Shown piece after piece: positions 22,145-33,390 of a stretch of 64,000 nt of DNA (position 1 is the first letter of the stretch; every line of letters starts with the position of its first letter). Under the pieces are notes generated by a model. The model worked only from the letters and a program-made list of their open reading frames with translations, searched no databases and was not told where the DNA came from. The translations under genes and the position numbers were made by a program. Source of the stretch: Malaya genurostris (taxonomy: Eukaryota; Arthropoda; Insecta; Diptera; Culicidae); contig NC_080572.1 in the NCBI RefSeq assembly GCF_030247185.1, positions 182,928,866 to 182,992,865 of the forward strand. Reading direction: 5' to 3'.

Positions 22145-22960
22145 GTTATTCAGAATTTGAGTACTAGTTTCAAATGATGCATGGAAACGTCGAAAATTGA
22201 GTAGTTACCATCAATGATAATGAGTAAGTCGTACTCTAAATTTTAGTTTAACGTAAGAACTCGTTTTTAGGTTACTATTCGAGAGATCACTCTAAAAGTT
22301 GTAATAACCATTTGTGTGATATCAACAGGTGCATTTTTTTTTAGTGGGATCGCGTGTTTTTTATTAGCTGTTCATCTGTATCTGTTGCCGGAATGATAAT
22401 CTGTAACCGGAATGATAAACGGTGCTCTTGGTTGTGCCATCGACGCAGCTATTGTGTCCAGGAGTGCTTCGTATTGTGCATTGTGAATGGAAACGAATAT
22501 GCTCAAGTGTGTCATTTATGAGGAATAAGCGTCTGATTGGTCTGAATGGAGTCTGAGTATTGCTAATATATGTGAGGCATAAATCTCCAAATAGCTAGAG
22601 GAACGTGCTACTTGAGCCAATTAGTTCTGATTCTGATAGAAATCAATTCTAAACGTAATAATAAACAAACAGTAGAGTTATTTTAAGTATTGAGAGTCAA
22701 TTACTTAATATTTTAGGACTATATTTACAGATAAAAATATTTTGTGAATTTACATCTATTTACATGCACATATTTGGAGCAAGCAATTGAATATAAAGTT
22801 ACTCTACAATTATGTACATTTCAATATAGTTTAATCACAAAAGTAAGCGTCAATGGACAAATACAGACCTATTCTTTGAAAATTCTATGTAATCCAATTT
22901 AACTTTGCATCGATGATGGTTATCAATCAAACTTTCGATTCAACTCATGTCTACTCCATA
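22145..22960. other. No gene recognised
   Basis: AT-rich DNA. A short word, GTGCTACTTGAGCCAATTAG (about 22606), recurs in similar form at about 29227, suggesting an old repeat fragment. Confidence 0.4.
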
Positions 22961-22961
22961 C

Positions 22962-23145
22962 TCCAAAAAAATTTGAATTTTACAGGTGACTTAATCCCTC
23001 ATACGATGTAATTCATAAAGACCTAATTTGTCAAATGACGGAAAATTTTATTTGTAATGACTTAATGTTAGATTAGCTTGAATTTTACTGGTTTCGACTG
23101 TAACTTGCGTTCTGCTAGCAGGTGCGACTGTATGAATTTAAATGC
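22962..23145 (+). mobile_element. Left half of the tRNA-like-module MITE
   Basis: It matches 11983-12175 from CAAAAAAATTTGAATTTTAC plus 'AGGTGACTTAATCCCTCATACGATG' to AGGTGCGACTGTATGAATTT, with few differences. It stops before the tRNA-like module, so this is a truncated copy. Confidence 0.7.
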
Positions 23146-23149
23146 AATA

Positions 23150-23685
23150 ATGGTTGATAAAAATTTTAAGTGCGTTTGAAAGAATAAACGAATGTCATTG
23201 AATTCAAATTTATTTGAAAAAAAGGTAGTGCAGTAATACTGTGCCGGTAGTAAAGCCTATATGGATTTACTCTTGCAGAAATTATTGCGAAAGAAAGATT
23301 TACCTTCTATTAGTAATCCTGCAAAATAGGAACCTCTAATTTAACATGCGAAAGACAATGGATATAGAAGGGTGTCGTAAAACTTTTAATTTTTAATTTT
23401 AAAATCAACATTCATAAAATTTCCATCAAACATTGGTGAAAAATTGATCAAAACTGATATTTCTTCTGAAAGGTCAAGCTTAACATTCATTTGAGAATAA
23501 ACTATGTATTAAGAATATGTTTTCATGTATACGGATAGACTCGGATGAAAAGCCGAATATGAATGAAGACTGATTTTCGAAAAAAGGAGTTGTATTTCTT
23601 CATCAGTACCAGCTTCAGAACATTGTAAATCGAAAACTTTTAAATTATACAAACAAGTTGTCCAAGAAAAAGTTTTAGAAAAAAT
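23150..23685. other. No gene recognised
   Basis: AT-rich sequence. No ORF or repeat partner was seen. Confidence 0.4.
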
Positions 23686-23689
23686 TGAA

Positions 23690-23896
23690 TGTTTTTGCTC
23701 GTGTCGGCGGATCTATGCGTGGGACGCTAATCTTACAAGGCAGTTGTCGTATGTTCGAGCATCGATCGGGAAGGATTCTTGGTGTCAGTTGGATTGTAGC
23801 ACTAGTCATGCTATGGTTCTATAGGCTGAGGATTAGCTGCGGAGTCTGCTGGAACAGAATGGTCAAATTCCACAAAAGGAATGTAACACCTTGACT
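23690..23896 (+). mobile_element. tRNA-derived SINE, Feilai-like
   Basis: The head is GTCGGCGGATCTATGCGTGG and 'GACGCTAATCTTACAAGGCAGTTGTCG', with the B-box-like ATGTTCGAGCATC. The body is GGAAGGATTCTTGGTGTCAG, and the tail is 'AAATTCCACAAAAGGAATGTAACA'. The same order occurs inverted at 16735-16950. The ORF at 23685-23894 is an artefact of this element. Confidence 0.7.
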
Positions 23897-23944
23897 TTGT
23901 ATTGATCTTCTATTTACATCTAAAATGCCAATAAAACTGTTCGA

Positions 23945-24445
23945 TGCGAAAAAACGATATTTTAGCCAAACGTGGTGCTATTGAGCGTGAAATTTATGAG
24001 AGACCGATTGATTTCAACGAATTCGCCTCGCCAAAGAACACTTACCAGCTGGCAAGCTTCTTGGGATAAAGATGATCTGGGTCGGTGGATGCACTCAATT
24101 ATTCCTAAAATATCGACAAAGGGGACTAGATGTGAGTAGGAACTCCATTCGTGTGATGTCCAGACTCATGTCCAATCACTACACGTTGGATGCACATCTC
24201 CTTCGAATTGGACTTTCCGAGACTAATCATTGTGCTTGTGGCGAAGGTTATCGCGATATTGATCATGTCGTTTAGGCATGCGTGGAGTATCGTGATGTCA
24301 GATCTCAACTAATAATTTCCTTGCGTACCCAAGGTAGACTATCCAATGTCCCAGTTCGCGACATTCTTGCTTGTCGTGACGTTCCTTACATGAAACTTCT
24401 TTATTATTTCATTAAATCCATTGGAGTTCCAATTTAAATTTTATT
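23945..24445 (+). pseudogene. 3' end of a LOA/Loner-like non-LTR retrotransposon
   Basis: The first part reads LAKRGAIEREIYERPIDFNE. The next, after a frame change near 24020-24060, is 'SWDKDDLGRWMHSIIPKIS'. The segment at 24123-24275 gives 'LDVSRNSIRVMSRLMSNHY' and the cysteine/histidine motif CACGEGYRDIDHVV, then a stop in place of tryptophan (TAG, 24273-24275), followed by ACVEYRDVRSQL. This C-terminal arrangement follows the RNase H domain in LOA-type elements of mosquitoes. RT and most of RNase H are missing. The text ends with 'YYFIKSIGVPI' and a stop at about 24436. Confidence 0.7.
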
Positions 24446-24449
24446 TCAT

Positions 24450-25000
24450 GTTAGACTGTTTTCTCTTCCATGAGTTCAACCAATAGCGAGCTATCTTACA
24501 TTGAATAAAAATGATGAACTGATACAAATAGTTATAAGATGATGTACAAAATGAATTTATTTTATTTAATGTAATTTATAATAACAAATCGCTTGATAAA
24601 AACAGTCTTTAGATTAACTAATGAATACTAACATACTAATATCATATTCGAAATGTATTAGGTTTAAAGTACTATGTATTGTGGATGCCACGGCGAAGAA
24701 AAACTTATATATATTGCCTATGAAATAAACGTATTTATGGAAAAAAGTGACGTTTCTTCTTAGTACTCCCGTTTCGAATGTCGACTCGACATTCTGAATG
24801 TAAATTTTTGAGAACAGTGAAATCTTGTTAGAAGTAAAGACCACCAAAAAGATCACCAATTGCACGATTTGCGTATGCTTTATTCCGGAATCATAATCAT
24901 TAAATACGTAATATGAAAAATCTTATGAAGTGGATATTTGGACGTACTCCAAGTAAATAGTTTTAGGTTGGATCTAAAAAACGCGTCAACATGAAAGACA
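24450..25000. other. No gene recognised
   Basis: AT-rich DNA. The minus ORF 24614-24865 shows no motif. Confidence 0.4.
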
Positions 25001-25700
25001 AACTATTCAGTCCAACAAAAAACTGAATACCCCAGCCAGTAACGGCATGAACGAATTTCACTCTTATTTCCACTGGCTACCATATGGCAAACGCTTGCAA
25101 ACCAACGACAAAAATTCCAAACAATCCGGCTGTGATCTAATCAGCAAAATATGGACCGCAATTCCACTAATATTTCAACCCTAATTAGCCTCGGAGAAAA
25201 GTCCACCCGGGTCGTCCGTAATAGTCCGGCGGATCGGCTAAAAGCACACACGTTCAATCACCCCGCGGAGCTCTGGCGGATGGCGTAAGACAATCGAACG
25301 CAAATATTATTAGAAAAGCGACCTGGCGTGTCGTCGCGTACCGGGTCCCCAAATGCAAACCTCGATTTCACCTGCAGGGCATCCTCTTATTGGTATTATG
25401 TTTGCCTCTTCACGGTTGCTCATATTTCCGTTTCTCAGCTGCACACATCGACGGACGAAATCTTCGGTTCGATTTTAGGTCCGCGTTGGTCACATCGAGT
25501 GGAGACAAAAATTTGAGATCTGCCTGCCTGCTAATCCAACACAACCTGACGAAAGCTGTGTTGTGTTGTGATCATTTCACCGATTGCCAACTGAGAGGTT
25601 AGACGAAAAAAGTTCACAGCAGAGTGCTTGTCGCCCGGCAGCCTCGGATCTCTGATCGCAACTTCTGATGTGAACCGAAGCACTGAAGAAAAAAAAATTT
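25000..25700. other. GC-richer region without recognised gene
   Basis: Composition rises (for example CCACCCGGGTCGTCCG at about 25204), with short ORFs at 25328-25516 and 25390-25602 that show no known domain. It could be host regulatory or exonic DNA. Nothing is supportable beyond that. Confidence 0.2.
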
Positions 25701-26800
25701 TGACAACAGTTTGGTCAGCGTTGCCACTCTACATTGGAATCTCCAATTTAAATATTTGTTTAACGAATTGATGAGGCTTGCGTTGAACACGTTGATGCGT
25801 CTGCTGGGGTTTCGCTTTCTATGAACTGCGGGAGTGTGCGAGGGTAGTGAAGTGGCGAAAGATGGCTTTGGGCCGAATTTCGAAGCATGTTACGAAGGCG
25901 TTGAAGATCAATATTATGACCCGAATGGTTGTACTGTGAGTGGGCTAACATAGCAGTTATTTTTGGTAAAAATAGTGGTATTTTCTCACATCCATAATAA
26001 ACGATTTTTTTTCTTATGAACTGTTCAAGTGTGAAGAAACCACTTTTCGACTTCTCAATGTGGGAGTTCGAACTATTTTTAATATTTTAAATTTGATCAG
26101 TATCTAGAAATGAAAACAAATTGATAAAATTACCTGCGAATACAACTATGTAGTGAAAACCCCAAACTCCTATGCGGAAGAAATACCAATTAATCTCTTC
26201 TTCATATGAAATCACATGAAGAGGTAGCCTAATTGATTAGAAGAACCGAGCATGCTATGCTTTACTCGTCCGCCACAACATTCAATTAAACGCATCTGAC
26301 AGGGAAAAACACACACACCACATCACAAGTCTATCTTCACTTTCTGCTTGCCTTCAGATGCTGATTTGAGTTTTCGTTTCTTTTTGCTGCCCATTTTTAA
26401 TTGGCAAGACAATTTCCCCGGATGATAGTCAGCTACGGCTTCGAGCTCCGTCTCTGCGGTAACATTTTCGCGAGTTTTACTGTTTTTCTAATCTGTTCTC
26501 ATTGTTAGATGCTTATCAAATCAATGAAGTCTGGCAACAATCAAACAACCGTTTTCGACAAATAATGTTTCCAGATTAACCGTTCTGTTTCGACCGGATT
26601 GTTGCCATGCAAGACTGGCGGAACCGTATTTGATCGAATCGACATGTCCATTACCTTCTCTGTTTTTTTTTGTAAATTTTTGATGAATAGTATCTTTCGC
26701 GCTTGTAACAAGCAAATTTTCATCTCTTAAAATTAAAATAACATCATCTTTATCTCATAATACGTTTGTTGACGAAATATGTTTACTTGATCAAAGGATA
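25700..26800. other. No gene recognised
   Basis: Mixed sequence with short, motif-free ORFs. No repeat partner was found in the window. Confidence 0.35.
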
Positions 26801-26804
26801 TCTC

Positions 26805-26998
26805 CTTTCTCCGCTGAACTCAACAACCCCGGGCGCATAGTTTTAAGGGGGGCGGCAAACCAATCCTTGAGTCTTTTTTTTGCTCGCTCAAGGCATCTTT
26901 CCGGAAATGGAGTTCTGCTTTTTTTGCTCACTAAATAAACGATAGGGGCGGCAAATCTTATTTTGCCCCGGACTTCAAATTTCCTCGGTACGCCACTG
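26805..26998 (-). mobile_element. hAT-like element fragment, one end
   Basis: The right boundary reads CCTCGGTACGCCACTG (26983-26998), which inverted is CAGTGGCGTACCGAGG, a terminus frequent among hAT elements. Inside are GGGGCGGCAAATCTTATTTT and 'GGGGGGCGGCAAACCAATCC'. The opposite terminus is not visible near 26800, so it is truncated. The minus ORF 26791-27006 is a by-product. Confidence 0.55.
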
Positions 26999-27150
26999 TC
27001 GAGCACAATATATGTCGGAATGGTGGAAGAAAAATTAACGATATTTGCTATCCGAAAAACAAAAATTGATAAGCCTTACTGTGCAAAATAGGTTTCTGTT
27101 GAGTCTGCATAGTTTTGGCTGCCTAATAAATATTTAGGCCAGTGTGAGTA

Positions 27151-28437
27151 ACGGGTGGCAACTAAAATTTTGGAATTTTTTCGAGGCCTGTATGCCTAGC
27201 AACAAACGAGCTCTGAGAAAAATAAGAGTGTGTATGTGTTAGCTCTCTCTCTCTCTCTCTCCTCTTTCTGCTAGTATTTTCTGTTTTGTTTGTGCTTGCT
27301 CAGTTTTGCTCAAAATGCCGTCGAAACAACAAGTAATTCGCGAGCGAGTTTTACAGTTCTACAAACTGCACAGAAATCCCGGCAAAAAGTATACGGTACA
27401 ACATTTTAAAAGCGAAAATGTTGCGGCTTCGACTCTTTATCATATCCTAAAATCCCCAACAACTGCTCGCAAGCAAGGTAGTGGGAGACCAGTCAAAATT
27501 ATGGACGAAAAAGGACTTCGTTCTCTTTCTCGTGCCTTAAACAACAAGGATTCACTGAGCCAACGGGATGCCGCAAAAAAAAATTCAACTGTTCTCACCA
27601 GTAAATCTGTAAAACGTTGAAAAGAGTCGGAATAAAGTTCCGAAAGAAGACACGAGCCCCGGAATATACTGACGCACAGATTTCAACGCTAAAGTCCCAA
27701 TGCCGCAGGTTGATTAAAAATTATTCCGAAAAAAGTTTTGTTTTGGACGACGAAAGTTATTTTCCTCTTTCGAAGACGCAGATTCCTGGAAACGATCGAT
27801 ACTATTCAACGGATAGTTCTGTTGCACCTCCGAACATAAAATATAAGTTTAAACATAAGTTTGAATAGAAAGTGATGCTGTACATTGCCATTTCCGAGAA
27901 AGGCATTTCTAAGCCATGGTTCAAGCCATCTGGGTTGGCAATCAATCAAAATGTGTACCAGAACGAATGTTTGTAGAAAGTTTTGATCTAGTTTTTTAAC
28001 AATATGTGTTTTGGCCGGATAAAGCGTCATCGCATTGCGCCAAAACACACAATCGTTCCTGAATACCCATTCGATCCCATTTGTAAACCACAACCCGATA
28101 AATCTACCTCAGTGTCCCCTAATCGAAGATTTCTTCGGGGTTTTGAGCTCCTTGGTGTACAAAAATAACTGGAGAGCCACGAACTGCTAACAGTTGATTG
28201 GTAGAATCAAGAGATGCATTCGCAAAGTTGACATGAAGGCCATACAACGCTCCTGTTCCGACATCAAACGGAAGCTTCGCCGAACATCCGATTACGGGCT
28301 GTTTTCAAATGTTCACTAATTTTTTTTCAACAATGAACAATGTATCTTTAACTTCAATAAATCAGATCTTCTCCAAGTATGTTTGTCTGTTTTTGACAGC
28401 TTGAGAAAGAAATTCCAAAATTTTAGTTGCCAACCGT
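27151..28437 (+). mobile_element. Mariner-type DNA transposon with TA target duplication
   Basis: Left ACGGGTGGCAACTAAAATTT and right AAATTTTAGTTGCCAACCGT are terminal inverted repeats, matching at 26 of 27 positions when 27151-27177 and 28411-28437 are compared. TA flanks both sides (27149-27150 and 28438-28439). The length is 1287 bp. A (CT)n run of about 20 bp precedes the transposase ORF at 27243-27262. Confidence 0.85.
27315..28320 (+). pseudogene. Mariner-type transposase, broken
   Basis: It opens at ATG 27315 (MPSKQQVIRERVLQFYKLH), with a DNA-binding region including 'STLYHILKS' and then SGRPVKIMDEK, ending at 27620. A frame change leads to VGIKFRKKTRAPEYTDAQ and the first catalytic aspartate in FVLDDESYF (about 27743), with a stop at 27868. 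Later pieces read 'MLYIAISEKGISKPW', then DKASSHCAKTH (second aspartate, about 28017). After another break comes LIEDFFGVL (third acidic residue, about 28125), followed by LIGRIKRCIRKVDMKAIQRS and a stop. About 35 codons lie between the second and third acidic residues, blurred by a frameshift. It is inactive. Confidence 0.8.
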
Positions 28438-28444
28438 TAGTTTT

Positions 28445-28700
28445 CTTCATTTTTAGAAAAACAACGATATGAAATTCAAGTTATACGAAAAAGTTGTGCA
28501 AGATTTGTCTGTTTGCAATGAGCACAAAACGTGCAAACATGAGAATATTATCATAAATATTGAGGAAACACAACATTACATACGCAATGGAAACAACAGA
28601 CTCAATCAGGAAACTTGTGTTCGGTTTTCATCTTACTGAAATAATGAACAGATCTGACATCACTTCTGAAGGAAAAGTTAAGTTCATCAAAGTTACTCCC
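28445..28700. other. No gene recognised
   Basis: AT-rich spacer between the mariner-type element and the repeat at 28.7 kb. Confidence 0.4.
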
Positions 28701-28704
28701 AAAT

Positions 28705-29190
28705 TTGGCTTTCACACAACGAATTTTTATTGAAATAGTGACAAATGAAAATCGGGTTTAATATAACAAATATTGCTACTTTAAACTACAAAACATGAAA
28801 TTTCTTTTTACTCAGGGGATTTGTTTGTTTCGGTCAATATTTTGATAAAAAAAAACAAACATTTTACTTGTGTGTCCCTGTCAATTTCTTGACAAACGAT
28901 TTCACAGTAAATTCAATTTGAAAAATGTATTTTAAATTAACGAACTCTAGTTAAAGATTTAAATTTAAAAATTTTTTAGTTGAAATGATTGAACTTTAAT
29001 TTAGTTTTTACAACGAACACTCTTGTTTGTTATAATCATACATTTTTGTTTGTTTTGAGGAATGAAATGATTTTTCCAAACTAATTTGTAAAGTAATTTT
29101 TGTAAAGTAGCTATTTTCATTTCGATATATATTCGTTTTATAATTCTTAAAAACCAAGCTTTTTTCTCTCTGAAATATTCACATGTTAAT
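28705..29190 (-). repeat. Inverted partner of the 19.74-20.2 kb repeat
   Basis: On the minus strand this stretch aligns along its length with 19740-20215 (CAAACAAAAATGTATGATTA, 'CTGAGTAAAA', 'GTAGCAATATTTGTTATAT', TTTGTCACTATTTCAATAAA). Divergence is substantial and small indels are frequent. No ORF was found. Confidence 0.65.
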
Positions 29191-29588
29191 GTTTCCAGTT
29201 ATTTAAATAATATAATATAAATTAATGTGCCACTTGAGTCAATTAGTTGTGATTTCTGATTCTGTCAAGAAATCGGAAATAATAAAGCTATCTTTGCCGA
29301 AATTTCAGTAAATTATCGCCGTTCATTTTCGGCATATTTTTCGCCGTTATCTAAATTATGTTTTAAGTGTACATGAACTATGTCGGAAAATTTGTTATTT
29401 TTGACACCACGGTCAAACGGTCTTAGAAACCGTTAAGGGAAGAGTAAGGGATGTACAGTTTCGGAAAATCGTTTTTGCCTTTCTCTATAGAAAGGTATTA
29501 GAATTGCTGGAAAAACCGACTTTCGAACGGAGCCTCGGAGACCCATAGTGTTATATACCATTCGACTCAGTTCGTCGAGATCGGAAAA

Positions 29589-29592
<4 letters not shown>

Positions 29593-29639
<47 letters not shown>

Positions 29640-29656
29640 GTGTGTGTATGTATGTG
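29593..29656 (+). repeat. (TG)n microsatellite in RepA
   Basis: Nineteen TG units are followed by TATGTATG variants. It lies just after the family's GTCGAGATCGGAAAATGTC word, the position where other RepA copies also carry CA/TG or TA repeats. Confidence 0.95.
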
Positions 29657-30083
29657 CACTTTTCGAAGATATTTGAACGCGCTCAATTTTCTCAGAGATG
29701 GCTGAACCGATTTGAACAAACTTGGGCTCGTTTGAAAGCTACTGTCGGGCCATTGATCAAGTTCGACGATCAAATGGCTGTGACTTTTGGTTCCGGAGAT
29801 ATGATTGTATAAGTGACGTAACCGACAAAAAGCGTTGTATTTGAACGCGCTCAAATTTCTCAGAGATGGCTGAACCGATTTTAACAAACTCGGGCTCGTT
29901 TGAAAGCTACTGTCGGGCCGTTGATCAGGTTCGAAGAACAAATGGTTGTGACTTTTGGTTCCAGATATATGATGGTATAAATGACGTAACCGACAAAACA
30001 CGTTGATTTTTACCGCTCTTATATATATAAGGGTGCCAAAATTTTGGGATCAACTCTATTTTCGTAAAGTTCTAGTGCTCAAA

Positions 30084-30603
30084 AGTTTAAGCACCTCGAA
30101 AAAAGCCTTCATGCAAAATTTGACCTAAATCGGACATGCTTAAGGGGTGCTGCCCGGTGGTAAAGGTTTGACAATTTTCGATCTTGAAAAAGCACCATAG
30201 GGGGGAGTACATGAAATGTCCAAAATCGAAAATTTTTTTCGATGCCGAAACTCTTCAAACTGCATGAATCATCGAAATTTAGTGTCATCTCAAAAAAAAA
30301 TTTTTTTTGAAAATATCAACTTTCTGGGACTTAGAAAAATTTTCATATTTTTTCTAAGTCCCAAAAAGTCGACTTTTTCAAAAAATTTTTTTTTCGAGAT
30401 GACACTAAATTTCGATGTTTCATGCAGTTTTAAGAGTTTCGGCATCGAAAAAAATTTTCGATTTTGGACATTTCATGTACTCCCCCCTATGGTGCTTTTT
30501 CAAGATCGAAAATTGTCAAACCTTTACCACCGGGCAGCACCCCTTAAGCATGTCCGATTTAGGTCAAATTTTGCATGAAGGCTTTTTTCGAGGTGCTTAA
30601 ACT
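30084..30603. mobile_element. 520 bp near-perfect palindrome (foldback element)
   Basis: The left arm starts at AGTTTAAGCACCTCGAAAAA and the right arm ends with its complement 'TTTTTTCGAGGTGCTTAAACT' at 30603. The centre is near 30343, within TTTTCATATTTTTTC. Arms of about 240 bp match almost base for base, including GGGGTGCTGCCCGGTGGTAA and CACCATAGGGGGGAGTACAT. A third, partial arm copy follows at 30607-30695 (TTTCATGCAATTCTAAGC to CCCCCCTATGGTGATTTTTC). The ORFs at 30216-30600 are read from the arms. It is either a foldback transposon or an inverted duplication. Confidence 0.85.
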
Positions 30604-30999
30604 GACGTTTCATGCAATTCTAAGCCTTTTGGCATCAAAAATTTTTTTTCGATTTCGAAAATTTCATGTACTCCCCCCTATGGTGATTTTTCAAGATATA
30701 TGAAAATTCCACTAAGTGGACTAAGAAGGCTTTTTTTTAGATTAGCATCACTGATTACAAATAGGCAACGCAAATGTCAAGCACTAATTTGGAAAAATGA
30801 TGCTGACTGTGTGACATAAACACTGAAGCATGCTTTTGTGAAATACTCGAATCAATCTGAATCAATTAGTTTCGAAATTAGTATCTGAAATTATTTAATA
30901 AAATTATGAAATACATTTTCATGAGACTGTTATGAAAGAAGAGAAAGGCATTATCACACCACTAGGTGGATTAAGAAGGGTTTTTACATTTTCTTGTAG

Positions 31000-31555
31000 T
31001 TTAACGTTTCAAAAATATTGTGTCAAAATTTCAAATCAATTGAATGATTTTGTGTAAGTTACCGAAAACATTTTTTTTTCTCTCTCTTTGAGAAGAAAAA
31101 AATTAACGCGTTTTTCTGAATACCAATTTTTCGAAGTCCTGAACATGATCCTGCAAAATCTACTGAACAGATTCTTTTTAAACTTGAAACATACTATCTT
31201 GGTATAAAATGCCTCCCCCCTACGATTTTGAAAATTTTCCATTGTCATATTATGCTAGTTTTTCACCTCAAAATTGGCGGATAATGTGGCATAAGATCGC
31301 GTTTCATGCTTAAACATGACACGAACTGTTAAAAAATCAAAATAATAACTTGAGAACGACGGAGGGGAAAGAAATAACTCGTACTTTAAGTAAATTTAAG
31401 AACATTTTTGATTTTAGATAATTCTACGCCGAGTTATCGTGTTCACCGCACAACGTGGTTCTCAAAAAAGGTTTTGGGTTACCGCCTTATTTTTCAATAT
31501 TAATATTCGGAAATTCATCTAAATATTATTTAAATTAAATGCTTTAAAATGTAAA
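31000..31555. other. No gene recognised
   Basis: AT-rich. The word AAAATGCCTCCCCCCTACG at 31206 echoes the palindrome arm, but no extended match was seen. Confidence 0.4.
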
Positions 31556-31556
31556 A

Positions 31557-32082
31557 AACCTGTTTTAATCCACCTAGTGGTGTAATGATGCCTTTCTTAT
31601 ATCAATCATACTGTCATATATAATACTGTGGTATTCTTCAAAATAATTTTCTTCGATTCTTAAAAGAATAACCGAAATCGGTTTGTTTGACCGTCTACTG
31701 CTAAAAACTATCAATTGGAAAAGATTTGAGGTCGATTTAGAAATTTTTTTAAGGTTTTTCCCCATTTTAAGTGATGGTATACAATTTTTAACACACTTTA
31801 CCCGGTGTCGGTAGAATTTTTTTCCGGATCTGGAAATTCAGGAATTACACATGGGACCACAGGACCTTTCATTTGTGAAAATCGGTTGTGCCATCTATGA
31901 GAAAAGTTAGAACAAATATTTTCTTTTTTTTTTGCATCATCAAAGGAACTTCATTTGCACACCGGAAGTCGAATCCAAATAATATTCAGGAATTTTTTAT
32001 GGGACCTCAAGACCTTTCATTTGAATCTAAGTTTGTAAAAATCGGTTCAGCCATCTCCGAGAAAAGTTAGTGCAAAAAAACG

Positions 32083-32170
<88 letters not shown>

Positions 32171-32283
32171 ATTTTGCGTACTCGACGAACTGAGTCGAAT
32201 GGTATATGACCTCCGGGCCTCGGCTCAAAAGTCGATTTTCACAGTGATTGCATAACCTTTCTATATGAGAAAGGCAAAAAAGT
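31557..32283 (+). repeat. RepA copy, plus orientation, both ends present
   Basis: The A-end CCTGTTTTAATCCACCTAGT is at 31558. The B-end 'CTATATGAGAAAGGCAAAAA' finishes at about 32281. The left 250 bp (TACTGTGGTATTCTTC, 'GGTTTGTTTGACCGTCTACTG', TTAAGGTTTTTCCCCATTTT) is nearly the same as at 41930 and 54475. Two cassettes with AAATCGG...GCCATCT.GAGAAAAGTTAG precede the (CA)n tract. Small ORFs here are artefacts. Confidence 0.85.
32085..32169 (+). repeat. (CA)n microsatellite in RepA
   Basis: An 85 bp uninterrupted AC/CA run sits directly between TGCAAAAAAACGTT and TCATTTTGCGTACTCGACGA. The same two words flank the CA-rich stretch at 55282-55330. Confidence 0.98.
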
Positions 32284-32284
32284 T

Positions 32285-33390
32285 TGAAAAAATTTGCCTA
32301 AGCTGTTTCTCCGCAAAAAATTACAAAAAAAGTGTTTTTGATTCAAATTATCCCTTACTCCCCACTTAGTGTAAACAATTTTTGTACGGGCTAATCACTT
32401 GATTAAGGTGCAATTTACAGTACAGAAAAAACAGTCATTTTCGAAAAATGTAAAAGCAGTTTTCTTCACTGACATTGATCGCAAATAATGAACAAAATAT
32501 TAGTTCATTTACTACATTTTAGTAAACAGTACGAACAGTCAGTGCTGTGAAATCTTCGCGAAAATTTATCTAGTGATAGCGAAGAAAACTACTTCAGCGT
32601 GTTTCCAATAATTTTTCATATGATATTGCTTATTTTCCTAAGATATTGTCCCTCTATAGGATTAGCCATACGAAACCCGAAACAAATTTACCCGTTTTGA
32701 TTTTTTTCATTTATTTGCAAATTTATCAAATTTTCTCTAAAAAGAGTTTTGTTCAAAACAAAAAAGTATTTTTTGTTCAAAACTGTAATGAAAACTAACA
32801 CCTTGCCCGCAACCCTGCAATTTATGGAATCCAGATAAAAAAAAACATTTACAAAATTATAATAGGTAACAATTTTCATATTTACTAACTAACAATAAAA
32901 TTTAACATATATCATAGATAGATATAGTTTTGATAGAGCTCTGTTATGATATGCTGATCGAATAAGAAACTTAATGGTAAATTAATTTTTGGCAGAGTAC
33001 ATATAATGGATCTTAAATCATTCGAATTCTATTGCTTTTAAACAATTTATCTAACAATATCCAAGCTAGTACTAAAAACACAAACTTTCAAATCTGTACA
33101 CAGAAGAAGGATCTAAATGGCATTCCGTAATACGCGTATTTATGTGTCATAACGTTATAACTTCTGAAAGTGAAAGTTCTGTGACTTTTCCAAAGGTGTA
33201 GAAACATTAAAAAAAATAATATGGTAGAATACGATGGTACAAAAAAGTGAATTATTTCCAAGTTTCGAAAAATCAGAACGAATATTTGAATCAGAGACAC
33301 AAATATTTTTGCTGAGAATCTAATATCTTTTACAAACTCTTCACGTGGCATAATCTGCCAATCCTCCAAATACGCAAGAAACCGGTCAAT
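32285..33390. other. AT-rich DNA, no gene recognised
   Basis: Minus ORFs at 32688-32879 and 33088-33369 lack recognisable motifs. No repeat partner was found. Confidence 0.4.

Larger units (their letters stand above)
29474..30986 (-). repeat. RepA copy, minus orientation, with nested palindrome
   Basis: The B-end TTTTTGCCTTTCTCTATAGA is at 29474. The A-end 'GAGAAAGGCATTATCACACC' plus ACTAGGTGGATTAAG finishes at about 30977. After the (TG)n stretch come two tandem units of the 160-180 bp type (29687 and 29850), with TTCTCAGAGATGGCTGAACC, GTGACTTTTGGTTCC and AAGTGACGTAACCGACAAAA. These are the reverse complement of the 4.2-7.6 kb unit. A 520 bp palindrome lies inside. The ORFs on both strands at 29567-30001 are repeat translation, not genes. 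Confidence 0.8.

Noticed and set aside
29567..30001. Long ORFs on both strands with TH/CV dipeptide repeats
   Set aside because: They are translations of the (TG)n tract and RepA units, not proteins.
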